A stretch of DNA of 64,000 nucleotides from Mayfieldus sp963740555 (GTDB lineage Bacteria > Actinomycetota > Thermoleophilia > Solirubrobacterales > 70-9). The translations under genes were made by a program, and so were the position numbers. Positions 6,606 through 14,355 of the stretch are shown here, piece after piece. The number at the start of each line of letters is the position of its first letter. The stretch's first letter is position 1. The DNA is taken from assembly GCA_963740555.1 (NCBI GenBank), contig CAVUES010000005.1:248001-312000 (forward strand), in the 5' to 3' direction. Under the pieces are notes generated by a model. That model did not search any database and was not told the DNA's origin. It saw only the letters and a list, made by a program, of their open reading frames with translations.

Positions 6606-8567
6606 TCAGCGACTCCCGAACCTGTGACTCGCCCACCATGCCCCGCCGACGACCAGGCACGCCGCTCCGAGCGCGATCGCGATCGGCACCAGCGGCGATG
6701 ACCCGCCTCCGCCATTGTCGGTCGCACCGGTTGGGTCAGTTGAAGCGCTTGCATTCCTGGGATGCCCTGGGGCTGTGGCGGGGGGCGGCGTCGCCTCTGC
6801 CGAACGTTTTGCGTCCGAGCGCGCCGGTCCGCCGGCGGAGGACTGCCCACGCTCCCCGCGCGAGTGGCGAGTGAGGGAGGGGTGCGCCGCCCCCTCCCCT
6901 GCCCCGGCACCACCTTTTCCATCCCCATTTGCACTCGCGCCATTTGCGCTTCCGCGATCGCCGCCCGCGCCCGAGCGCACGGCGCCCCCGCTTCCCCCGG
7001 CGCCTGATCCAGGGGCGCGTGGCACCGCAGCCAGAGGGAAGGGCTTCAGTTCAGCGGCCGCGAGTACCTGGCCCGTGACCCACACGGGGGTCTGATCGCT
7101 GGAGGACGAGTATCGGTAGTGGCCGTCGCCAACCTGCCGGGCGGCAAGGTAGTCGAGGCCGGTATTGCCGCCGTGCTTCACGGAGGTCGGGTTTACGCCG
7201 GCGGCGAGCAGGCCCTGGATCGCCCAGGCGGTCGATTGAGAGTTGACCGGGCCCGTCGCCGCCAGGCCCCAGCCGCCCCCGCCCTGCTGCGAGCGGCGCA
7301 GGAAACGCCCGCCGCGCCGGGCGGCACGCGATCCACCGCCGAGGGCCTGAAGCACGGCGCCGGTCGAGTCCGGGTCGCCGGCGGCGCCCGGCACCGCGCC
7401 CCAACCGCCGTCATCGCCCTGGACGTGGCGCAACCAGGTCAGTGAATGGGCTAGGCCGGAGCCAGACCCGCTGGCGCGCAGGGCCATCACCGCGAAGGCG
7501 GTCGAGTTCGGCCAGCCCTGGTAGGAGCCGTCGGGCCGGCGCCGCCCGGCCAGCTTCGCCGCCAGGTCGTGGCCGGCGAATCGGTGGACGTCGACTCCGG
7601 CTCCGCTCAGCGCCAGAATCGTGCGGGCCAGGTCGCCCGGCGTGCGGACGTCGGCGATGTTGCGCCGCAGGTAATCGACCGGCGAACGGCCAGCCCGCGT
7701 CACGTCCAGTGGGTTGACTCCCGCCGCCTCCAGGCCGAGCATCGCCCAGCCGGTCATTTGGGTGTTCGACTCCTGGCCCGGCGCGGCGGCGAACCCGCCG
7801 TCCGAATTCTCGACCCGCTGCAGCCAGCTCGCCGCCGTGGTCCTTGCCGCGCTCGCCGACCGCGGCGCCGCGGAGACGGCGACCAGAACGACGAGCAATA
7901 CGGTCGCCGCACCGGCGAGCCCCGACCGCGCCGGTCGTCTGGGGGCATCGGGCCGCCAGCGAAACTCGAACCGCTCCCGAAAGCGGATCAGCATCCGCAC
8001 CATCGCCGGCCCGGCGACCAGCGCCAGGGTCACGTTGCCGATCGCGTGTGCGAGGTCGAAGGGCACGGCGCGGGCCTCGAGCGCGAGCCAGCGGTCGAGG
8101 GTGAACTCGCCCCCGTAGCTGACCATCAGCGAGAAGTTGAGCAGTGCGCCATAGGCGATTCCCGCGAGGCCGCAGGCCAGCGTCAACTCCAGCCGACCGG
8201 CGTGGCGCCGCGTCGCGCGCGCCAGCACCGCGCCCAGAATCCCGGCCAGCCCCCAGCCCGCCATCTGCCATGGTGTCCACGGCCCCTGGCCGAGCCAGAA
8301 GTTGGAGATCAGGCCGGCAAGCGCTCCGACGACGAACCCGGGCGCCGCGCCGAGGGCGTAGCCGCTGAAGATCACGATGTCGGTGGTGGCGACGACGTTG
8401 GGGATCGCCGCGACCGCCACCCGCCCGGCGACGGCGAGAGCGGCGAGCGCGGCGACCAGCGCGACGATCTGCGAGGGCGGGCGTGAGCGCTCGTACCAGG
8501 CGAAGCCGCCGATCAGGACGGCGCCGAGGACGACGAAGCTCGCGAGCTGCCAGCTCACCGCGCGCAT
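6606..8567 (-). CDS. ECF transporter S component fused to alpha/alpha-toroid (prenyltransferase/squalene-cyclase-type) repeat domain
   Basis: From ATG 8567 (residues MRAVSWQL) the protein has 653 residues. Residues 1-210 are a six-helix membrane S component resembling the cobalamin-type CbrT group (PNVVATTDIVIFSGYALG). After another hydrophobic segment (about 225-245), an exported region has five repeats of the terpenoid-cyclase/prenyltransferase type, such as DGGFAAAPGQESNTQMTGWA, DGSYQGWPNSTAFAVMAL and GGGWGLAATGPVNSQSTAWA. A Gly/Ser/Ala-rich linker leads to a final membrane helix and an Arg end. Transcobalamins have the same kind of alpha6/alpha6 barrel. The start overlaps the ATPase gene by 13 bases. 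A repeat element (6799-6892) lies inside the linker. Confidence 0.82.
   Translation of the reverse strand: MRAVSWQLASFVVLGAVLIGGFAWYERSRPPSQIVALVAALAALAVAGRVAVAAIPNVVATTDIVIFSGYALGAAPGFVVGALAGLISNFWLGQGPWTPWQMAGWGLAGILGAVLARATRRHAGRLELTLACGLAGIAYGALLNFSLMVSYGGEFTLDRWLALEARAVPFDLAHAIGNVTLALVAGPAMVRMLIRFRERFEFRWRPDAPRRPARSGLAGAATVLLVVLVAVSAAPRSASAARTTAASWLQRVENSDGGFAAAPGQESNTQMTGWAMLGLEAAGVNPLDVTRAGRSPVDYLRRNIADVRTPGDLARTILALSGAGVDVHRFAGHDLAAKLAGRRRPDGSYQGWPNSTAFAVMALRASGSGSGLAHSLTWLRHVQGDDGGWGAVPGAAGDPDSTGAVLQALGGGSRAARRGGRFLRRSQQGGGGWGLAATGPVNSQSTAWAIQGLLAAGVNPTSVKHGGNTGLDYLAARQVGDGHYRYSSSSDQTPVWVTGQVLAAAELKPFPLAAVPRAPGSGAGGSGGAVRSGAGGDRGSANGASANGDGKGGAGAGEGAAHPSLTRHSRGERGQSSAGGPARSDAKRSAEATPPPATAPGHPRNASASTDPTGATDNGGGGSSPLVPIAIALGAACLVVGGAWWASHRFGSR
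6799..6892 (+). repeat. In-frame repeat element inside the S-component linker, copy 1
   Basis: About 90 bases starting gccgaacgttttgcgtccga and ending near gcgagtggcgagtgaggg match the reverse complement of 9290-9381 closely. The element lies in the low-complexity Gly/Ser/Ala/Arg linker before the C-terminal helix and does not break the reading frame. Confidence 0.65.
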
Positions 8568-10255
8568 CCGATCAGCGCCGCCCCGACCTCCGGCGTCACG
8601 ATGCCCGGCTGGCCGAGGATCCGCGCCACCTCGGTGGCGAAGTACCAACCGCCCGAGAGCACCTCGTCGGCGTCGGCGTCGGCGATCACCGAGCCGTCCC
8701 CGAGCAACACCACCCGCTCCGCGAAGGTGGCCGCGAACTCGACGTCGTGGGTCGCGACCACGACCGCCGCGCCTTGTTCGGCCAAACGCTCGATCAGCCC
8801 GGCCAGGTCGCCCTTGCGTGCCCGATCCATTCCTCGAGTGGGCTCATCGAGCGCAACGATTCCCGGCACCTCGCCCTCCTCGGTCCGGCCCGCCAATGTG
8901 ATTGCCAGCGCCAACCTCTGGCGCTCGCCTCCCGATAGATCCTTGGGGTCCCGGTCAACAGTGTGTTGGAGCTCAACAGCCGCCAGAGCCTGCCTGCCCT
9001 CATTGCCGGGTAGTTCTTCGCCGACCCGCTCCCTGACGAGGTAGTCATCCGGGCTCTGCCCCAGCAACGCCATCCCGCGCTCCACGTCGATCCTGCCGTG
9101 AACCGGTTCGACCAGGCCCGCGGCGGTTCGCAGCAGCGTGCTCTTCCCTGCTCCGTTGCGGCCCATCAACGCAACCCGCTCAGCCGCACCGACACGCAGA
9201 TCGATGCCTTTCAGGACGTCATGGAGCTCATCGCCGCGGTCCAGCTCTACCCACAGATCCTTCGCCTCCAGGGCTGCCTTGGGGGGGACGCCGGAACCCC
9301 TCCTCACTCGCCACTCGCGCGGGCTTCGTTTGCGGTCCTCCGTGACCGAATCGGCGCGCTCGGGCGCAAAACGTTCGGAGAGGGCACCGGCGTCTCCTGT
9401 CACGCGCCCCGCCGACTCGAGCAGGTCACGAGCATCTCTCACACCGGTGGGCAAGGGTTCAACCCCGGCAAGCGAGAACAGGCGCGCGCCCGGCGTGGCG
9501 AGCGCCGGGTCGTGCTCGACGGCCCAGGCAAGGAAGTCGCGCGGGGGGCCGTCGAAGGTGATCACGCCGCCTTCCATCGCGATCACCCGGTCGGCGGCGG
9601 CCAAGCAGCGTTCGAGCCGGTGCTCGGCAAGAAGGATCGAGACACCCCATTCCTCATTCAGCCGGCGGAGCAACCAGATCAATTCGTCGCCGGCAACAGG
9701 ATCGAGTTGGGACGTAGGTTCATCTAGAAGAACCAGCTCCGGCCGGGTGACGAGGGCAGCGGCAAGTGCGACGTGCTGGAGCTCGCCGCCCGAAAGGGTG
9801 TCGGTTGCGCGCGAGAGCAGGTGAGGGATCGCCAGCGCCAGGACGACTTCCTCGACGGCGCGGGCTCGCGATGCGGGCGGCTCGCCGCGCAGCTCCAGCG
9901 GCAGCTCGATCTCCGCCCGCACGGTGGTCGAGACGACCTGGGTCTCAGGGTCCTGGGCGACGTAGCCGACCGCCCCGGCCAGCTCGCCGGGCCCCGCCTC
10001 GCGGGTGTCGTATCCGGCCACCGCGACGCGTCCGCTCACATCGCCGCCGTGAAAGTGCGGCACCAGGCCGCAAGCGGCGCGCAGCAAGGTCGACTTGCCG
10101 CTCGCCGAGCGGCCCGCCAGCACGATCAGCTCACCCGCCCCGACGCTGAGGCTGACCTCGCGCAGGGCATCCCGCTCGGAGCCGGGATAGCGGTACCGGA
10201 GCCGCTCGACCTCGAGCGGTACCTCGCTGCGGGGCGGCACCGCCAGCTCAGGCAC
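8555..10255 (-). CDS. ECF transporter double ATPase (A and A' fused)
   Basis: The 566-residue protein has two ABC ATPase domains in one chain. The first has Walker A GRSASGKST at residues 48-56, signature LSGGELQ and Walker B LVLLDEPT. The second has GRNGAGKST, LSGGERQRLALA and IVALDEPT. It powers the ECF transporter with the T component encoded just upstream (8-base overlap) and the S component downstream (13-base overlap). The linker between the two domains contains an Arg-rich stretch (RKRSPREWRVRRGSG) encoded by a repeat element at 9290-9381. The fused AA' arrangement is common in actinobacteria. Confidence 0.92.
   Translation of the reverse strand: MPELAVPPRSEVPLEVERLRYRYPGSERDALREVSLSVGAGELIVLAGRSASGKSTLLRAACGLVPHFHGGDVSGRVAVAGYDTREAGPGELAGAVGYVAQDPETQVVSTTVRAEIELPLELRGEPPASRARAVEEVVLALAIPHLLSRATDTLSGGELQHVALAAALVTRPELVLLDEPTSQLDPVAGDELIWLLRRLNEEWGVSILLAEHRLERCLAAADRVIAMEGGVITFDGPPRDFLAWAVEHDPALATPGARLFSLAGVEPLPTGVRDARDLLESAGRVTGDAGALSERFAPERADSVTEDRKRSPREWRVRRGSGVPPKAALEAKDLWVELDRGDELHDVLKGIDLRVGAAERVALMGRNGAGKSTLLRTAAGLVEPVHGRIDVERGMALLGQSPDDYLVRERVGEELPGNEGRQALAAVELQHTVDRDPKDLSGGERQRLALAITLAGRTEEGEVPGIVALDEPTRGMDRARKGDLAGLIERLAEQGAAVVVATHDVEFAATFAERVVLLGDGSVIADADADEVLSGGWYFATEVARILGQPGIVTPEVGAALIGCAR
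9290..9381 (-). repeat. In-frame repeat element inside the ATPase interdomain linker, copy 2
   Basis: Read on the minus strand the segment runs from CCGAACGTTTTGCGCCCGAG to GCGAGTGGCGAGTGAGGAG, matching 6799-6892 in inverse orientation. It encodes RFAPERADSVTEDRKRSPRE between the two nucleotide-binding domains, leaving both domains intact. Confidence 0.65.
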
Positions 10256-11159
10256 GGGCGACCTCCGCGGTGGCGACCGTGACGCGCCGGCGCCGGCGCC
10301 GAGCCAGCGGAACGAGACCGGCGACGACGGTGGCCGCGGCGACGGCCAGCGTCGGCCCGTCGGTCGCGACCTCGATGCTGGGATAGGCCTCGAACCCGCC
10401 GGCCCCGGCGATGCGAGCGGCGAGGCCCGCGCCCGCGAGCAGCGCAGCGCCGATCCAGAACCGTCGATCGTGCCGGCTGCGCCGCCGCTCGCGGCCGGCT
10501 CCCGGCGCCGAGAGGCCGTAGCCGCGCAACTCCAGCGTCGCCGCCACGTCCACCGAGCGATCGAGCGATCCGGCCAGCAAGCGGCGCGCGAGGGCCGCGC
10601 GGCCGACCGGCGCGGCCGCCGGCCCGCGCAGCTGGGCCGCCTCGCGCAGCCTCGCGGCGTCGCGGGCCGCGACCGGGACCAGCCTCGAGATCAGCGTCGC
10701 GGTGAGCGCCGAGCGACCGGCCAGCGGGCGCAGCAGCCGCAGCACCCGGTCGGGATCGATGCAGGCCGAGTAGACCGCCGCCGCGATCATCGCGGCCATC
10801 GCCCGCAGGCCGATCGAGGCTCCCGCGGTAAGGGCTTCGGCGGTCACGTTTACCTGCCCCAGGACCGGGAAATGGCCGAGGCGCGCGAGGACCGTGATGC
10901 CTCGATCGGTGACCAGGCCGTTGACGACCGTGATGAAGATCGCGAGTGAGAGCCCGAGGCGGAACGCCGCTGCGACCGCCCGTCGCGCACCGGCGGCGAG
11001 CCCGGCGATCGCGGCGCCCAGCGCCGCCGCCGCAAGGACGATCGGATTCGAGTACAGAAAGGCGATCAGGACGAAGGCGCCCAGGTAGGCGATCGCCGCC
11101 CCCGGCGACGCGGACTGAAGCGGTCCGGAGCGCGGCGTGTAGGCGAGCGGCGATCTCAT
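10248..11159 (-). CDS. ECF transporter T component (CbiQ/EcfT family)
   Basis: From ATG 11159 (MRSPLAYTPR) the protein has 303 residues with several membrane helices and the cytoplasmic coupling helices expected of EcfT, including SRLVPVAARDAARLREAAQL and the LELRGYG segment near residue 210. It links the ATPases to the substrate-binding S component. The start is fixed by an ATGA overlap with the lipoprotein stop at 11156; an open frame further upstream lies inside that gene. It is part of the cobalamin-riboswitch operon. Confidence 0.9.
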   Translation of the reverse strand: MRSPLAYTPRSGPLQSASPGAAIAYLGAFVLIAFLYSNPIVLAAAALGAAIAGLAAGARRAVAAAFRLGLSLAIFITVVNGLVTDRGITVLARLGHFPVLGQVNVTAEALTAGASIGLRAMAAMIAAAVYSACIDPDRVLRLLRPLAGRSALTATLISRLVPVAARDAARLREAAQLRGPAAAPVGRAALARRLLAGSLDRSVDVAATLELRGYGLSAPGAGRERRRSRHDRRFWIGAALLAGAGLAARIAGAGGFEAYPSIEVATDGPTLAVAAATVVAGLVPLARRRRRRVTVATAEVARA

Positions 11160-12064
11160 CGCACAGGCAGAGGCATCGCGTGGCCGCCGCGGGTCGCGAC
11201 CGCGTAGCGGTCGCGCAGGTCGGCGGAGTCGAGCAGCCGCGCCGCGGCCGCCGCGTCGGCGACCTTCGATCCGGTCACCACCCATGTGGGAGGGTTGTCG
11301 CCGTCGCGGGTCGCGGCGACAAGTCCGGCCCGGCGCGGGGCGCCGGCCGCCTCACCGGCGACGTCGAGGGCCTGTAGGTCCCAGGTGCCCCGGCTGCGGA
11401 CGAAGTCGGCGAACACACCGCTGTCCGCCGGGCCGCGCTCGATCAGCGCCGCCGCGGCGTCACCTCGCAGCCGTCCCCACGGCCCGACGAGGACCCGAAC
11501 CGGCTCGCCGCTCCCCTTCGCGGCACCCGAGTTGAGTTCGCCAATTCGCCTTCGAACCAGGCCACAAGCAGTCGCGGCGCCCGCGCACCGCACCTGGACC
11601 GGATGGCGCCTGCCCTCGTAGCCGTGCAGGAATGGCTCTGGAAAGGCTCCGACGACCGCCGGCACTCGCATCGCCGCCGTCCAGTCCCGGTAGTCCCACC
11701 AGACCCTGTAGCCGCCGTGGAGCGGGTAATCGGCGGCGCCGACCGGGGCCTCGACCCCGTCGACGAAGAAGAACCAGTCGTACTGGCGCCCGCCCCGCGC
11801 CTCCCCGCTCACCCCATTGACCGACTGGACGAAGCCGCCTCCGTAGCGGGTCGAGATCTGCGTGTTGCGATCCAGCATGCGCATCGCGGTCTCCGACGCG
11901 CTTGCGTTTCGCTCGCTCCGCTGCAGAACCAGGTGCGCTCCGTAATCGCGGGTCACGGTGAGTGCGACGTCGCCGACCGAAGGGCCGGGACCGAGACCGC
12001 AGCCGGCGGCCACGAGTGCGCAAATCAGCGCGATCGCGACCGCCGGGCTGCGGCTGGCGGTCAC
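11156..12064 (-). CDS. DUF4430-domain lipoprotein (transcobalamin beta-domain-like)
   Basis: GTG 12064 overlaps the upstream stop (GTGA) and follows GGAAAGG. The N-terminus has a lipid-anchor signal with lipobox VAAGC (Cys22). The next about 110 residues match DUF4430, the domain equivalent to the C-terminal beta-domain of transcobalamin/intrinsic factor: VALTVTRDYGAHLVL, YDWFFFVDGVEAPVG and GYRVWWDYRDW. The remaining about 160 residues are of unknown function. Given the riboswitch and the ECF transporter genes in the same operon, I infer a surface-anchored corrinoid-capturing or -delivering protein. Confidence 0.8.
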   Translation of the reverse strand: MTASRSPAVAIALICALVAAGCGLGPGPSVGDVALTVTRDYGAHLVLQRSERNASASETAMRMLDRNTQISTRYGGGFVQSVNGVSGEARGGRQYDWFFFVDGVEAPVGAADYPLHGGYRVWWDYRDWTAAMRVPAVVGAFPEPFLHGYEGRRHPVQVRCAGAATACGLVRRRIGELNSGAAKGSGEPVRVLVGPWGRLRGDAAAALIERGPADSGVFADFVRSRGTWDLQALDVAGEAAGAPRRAGLVAATRDGDNPPTWVVTGSKVADAAAAARLLDSADLRDRYAVATRGGHAMPLPVR

Positions 12065-13035
12065 CCTTTCCGGATCACCTTCTCGCAGCGCCGAACGATG
12101 TCGCTGCTGTCCACGATCGCCTTGTCTCGTCCGCGGCCGCAATTGACGATGTCGGAGAGGCCCCCCCGGGCGTTGATGCGATCCCTGCCCCCGCGACCCC
12201 GAATCAGATCCGGGCTCGGCGAGCCCTTGATCTTGTCCGCCTTGTTGGTGCCGATGATCTTGTGCCGGGCCCCCCTGCTCGCAGTCCCGCAGGCGCTCTG
12301 CGACGAAGGCAGACAGGTCACGATCGCCTGGTTGGAGGGGATGTCAGCGCCGTGCAGCGCCTGCAGCGTCAGGGTCTGACCGAGATCCACAGTCGTGGTC
12401 CCATCGCCCGCGGTCGGCTGGTCGGCGCCCGTGACAAGGGCTCCTGCCACCGGGCTGCGGGCGCCGGAGTCGCTGAAGGCGAAGACCCGCGCCGTGAATG
12501 GCTGGCCGCTCTTCGCGCTTGAGGGCGCCACGAGCTGAAGCTCGTTTGGCGGCGGAAAACCGGGCGACAGGTACCAGAGGACGTTGTCGCCGGCATGGAG
12601 CAGGAACTGGTCGCCGCCGACCTGGGCCCCGACGTGGTTGACCTTCAGGTACCAGAACGCGCTATCGCCCTGGTTGAAGGTGGAACCGCCGATTCCGCAA
12701 ACGCCGAGGCCGAAGCCAAACTGGTCGGTGACCGAGAGCGGCTGCAGCGCCGAGTTGGAGACCGAGGCGTCCTTGACTATTCCCAGGGCGCTGGGCCCCG
12801 GGACGTTCACGTTGGCACCGCTTCCGCCCGGGGGCCCGAAGCAGGTCGCCCCGGGGTCGGTCTTGATCGTCACGTCTCCTGTGACCTGGCTCTGGTCGGC
12901 CAGGGTCGTTCCGGCGGTGTTGACGAGGCGGAGGTTCGCCGTGGTCGTACCCGCATTCGCGGACGAGGCACCGATCGCGCAGACGAGACTCGACAGGCTT
13001 GCCGCGCCCACCATGGTGAGCTTGTGTGTTGGCAT
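12061..13035 (-). CDS. Secreted DUF4430-like protein with RTX-like C-terminal repeats
   Basis: The start ATG 13035 has GAGGAAAGG nine bases upstream. A signal peptide ends near SSANA-GT (residue 29). The central region has the DUF4430-like pattern GVCGIGGSTF, FWYLKVNHVGAQVGGDQ and HAGDNVLWYLSP, followed by an Ig-like stretch. The C-terminus (about 230-324) has hemolysin-type nonapeptide-like repeats (GTNKADKIKGSPSPDLIRGR, GGRDRINARGG) and a Cys pair. It is the first gene after the cobalamin riboswitch, so an extracellular corrinoid-binding role is plausible. It overlaps the next gene by four bases. Confidence 0.75.
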   Translation of the reverse strand: MPTHKLTMVGAASLSSLVCAIGASSANAGTTTANLRLVNTAGTTLADQSQVTGDVTIKTDPGATCFGPPGGSGANVNVPGPSALGIVKDASVSNSALQPLSVTDQFGFGLGVCGIGGSTFNQGDSAFWYLKVNHVGAQVGGDQFLLHAGDNVLWYLSPGFPPPNELQLVAPSSAKSGQPFTARVFAFSDSGARSPVAGALVTGADQPTAGDGTTTVDLGQTLTLQALHGADIPSNQAIVTCLPSSQSACGTASRGARHKIIGTNKADKIKGSPSPDLIRGRGGRDRINARGGLSDIVNCGRGRDKAIVDSSDIVRRCEKVIRKG

Positions 13036-13061
13036 CGAAGCCACCCTTTCCTCGAGGGATT

Positions 13062-13280
13062 ACATGGCTCGGCCGGGGTCAGGTCTCCTGGCTTCCGGGC
13101 TTCCGCCGCGCCTTCCCGGGGGGGCTGTGGCCACCCCAGTGGCTGCCTTTTTGCTGCGGCTGCGCTAAGCGGCCGAGCTGGCTCGCGACGGCTGTCGCCC
13201 GGTCACAGTGGCGGGACCGCGCCGGTTTCTCACCGGACTTCCCTTGGCCACCGGCCGTATGTGCGGTCGGACTCTACTCG
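13062..13280 (-). promoter_or_regulatory. Cobalamin riboswitch
   Basis: On the minus strand the conserved core reads AAGTCCGGTGAGAAACCGGC, then GCGGTCCCGCCACTGTGACC, and further on GAAGCCAGGAGACCTGACC, which are the hallmark blocks of adenosylcobalamin-sensing RNAs. The element ends about 30 bases before the first gene of the ECF/DUF4430 operon, close to its ribosome site GAGGAAAGG. High cobalamin is expected to shut expression down. Confidence 0.93.
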
Positions 13281-13319
13281 CTGGGCCTCCAATGCGGCTG
13301 ACCAGACGAGCGGGATCGG

Positions 13320-13352
13320 CAAAAGAAGAGGGGCGGCCCGTGGGCCGCCCCT
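13320..13352 (-). terminator. Rho-independent terminator
   Basis: The minus strand has GGGGCGGCCC-ACG-GGCCGCCCC followed by TCTTCTTTT, 30 bases after the stop of the secreted protein gene at 13381-14169. It insulates that gene from the cobalamin riboswitch just downstream. Confidence 0.85.
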
Positions 13353-13380
13353 CCGCATCTGATCTAGGGCCGCTTTGGCC

Positions 13381-14169
13381 TCAGTGGTGCCTGTGGTTCT
13401 TCTTCTGCTTGCACTTCTGCGTGAAGGTGCCCACAGCCACCTGACCCAGGTTGTCCGTGAAACGGGCCTGAGACTTGAGCTTCTTGTCCGCGCAGCTAGA
13501 CGACTCGATGCTCCGCTTCTTGCCCTTGTAGTGGTAGGTCTTGTGGACCTTCGTGTTGAACTCGGTGATCACCGCCGAGCCACCGGCAAGCGGCGGAACC
13601 GGGGTGGTCAAGGTGGTCCCGTAGCCGGGTCCGGCACCCGTGGGGGGATTGCCCGGATCGGCCTTGCGGATTGTGCCGATGAGCACCTGAGCGCCCGACA
13701 GGTTCGTGTAGTTGAACAGGATGATCGTGTTGTGTGCCCCGTTGAACGCCGTGATCGTCGCGGTCGTCGTGATCGGTGGGGCGCCGGTCGCGGTCGGAAC
13801 CGCGATCTGCGCGGTGCCGCCGCCGATCACCGAGTCGCTACAGGCGCTCTTCGCCTGCGCGGTCGTGGTTGCCGCGGTGAACTGAGTCGAATCGCAGGTC
13901 GGGAACCCCTTTGCGTACCAGGTTCCGTCCTTGTCGTAGTCGACCTTCGCCAGCGTCGTCGGATTAGGAAGCTGGCCCGGGTTGCCCGGGTTGGTCGCCG
14001 CCACGTCGGTGAACAGCGAGACCGGTGCCCGCTTGTGCTTCGGCAATTTCGACGGCGAGATCTTGCCGCTGATTGTCTGGATATTGGGCACCGCCGAGGC
14101 AACCGAGGCAGCGCTCACGCTCACGAGCGCCACCGCCAAGGCGAGCACCCAAACTAGATGCTTTCGCAT
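13381..14169 (-). CDS. Secreted protein of unknown function, paralogue 1
   Basis: I do not recognise this family. The 262-residue protein begins with a signal peptide (MRKHLVWVLALAVALVS, cleavage near SVASA-VP) and ends with a Lys/His-rich tail. Its body shares blocks with the neighbouring gene at 14356-15108: PNPTTLAKVD, TQFTAATTTAQAKSAC, PTATGAPP, PVPPLAGGSAVI and ARFTDNLGQVA. The start ATG 14169 has AAGGAGAG upstream. It has its own terminator downstream and a CTGAC-N5-GTCAG palindrome 107 bases upstream. Confidence 0.8.
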   Translation of the reverse strand: MRKHLVWVLALAVALVSVSAASVASAVPNIQTISGKISPSKLPKHKRAPVSLFTDVAATNPGNPGQLPNPTTLAKVDYDKDGTWYAKGFPTCDSTQFTAATTTAQAKSACSDSVIGGGTAQIAVPTATGAPPITTTATITAFNGAHNTIILFNYTNLSGAQVLIGTIRKADPGNPPTGAGPGYGTTLTTPVPPLAGGSAVITEFNTKVHKTYHYKGKKRSIESSSCADKKLKSQARFTDNLGQVAVGTFTQKCKQKKNHRHH

Positions 14170-14275
14170 TGATTTCTCTCCTTATCCCGTCGCGCAGCGC
14201 TCGCACGCATGTCGCGTTTGACCCACTCACTCGAACCTAACACAGAGAACGTTGCGTTGGTGCGAATTTCGCTTT

Positions 14276-14290
14276 CTGACCTTCGGTCAG
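14276..14290. promoter_or_regulatory. Operator-like palindrome CTGACCTTCGGTCAG
   Basis: This 15-base palindrome lies in the promoter region of the secreted protein gene starting at 14169. The same pattern occurs twice in the mce/phosphoesterase divergent promoter (41626-41640 and 41653-41667). It looks like a TetR-type binding site, by inference only. Confidence 0.45.
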
Positions 14291-14320
14291 GAAAAAGGGG
14301 CGGCCGGCTGGCCGCCCCTC
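14291..14320 (-). terminator. Rho-independent terminator
   Basis: The minus strand has the stem GGGGCGGCC-AGCC-GGCCGCCCC followed by TTTTT, 36 bases after the stop of the secreted protein gene at 14356-15108. Confidence 0.87.
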
Positions 14321-14355
14321 TCCTTCGGTCTAGGACCGATCCCTGCTCAGTGCCG

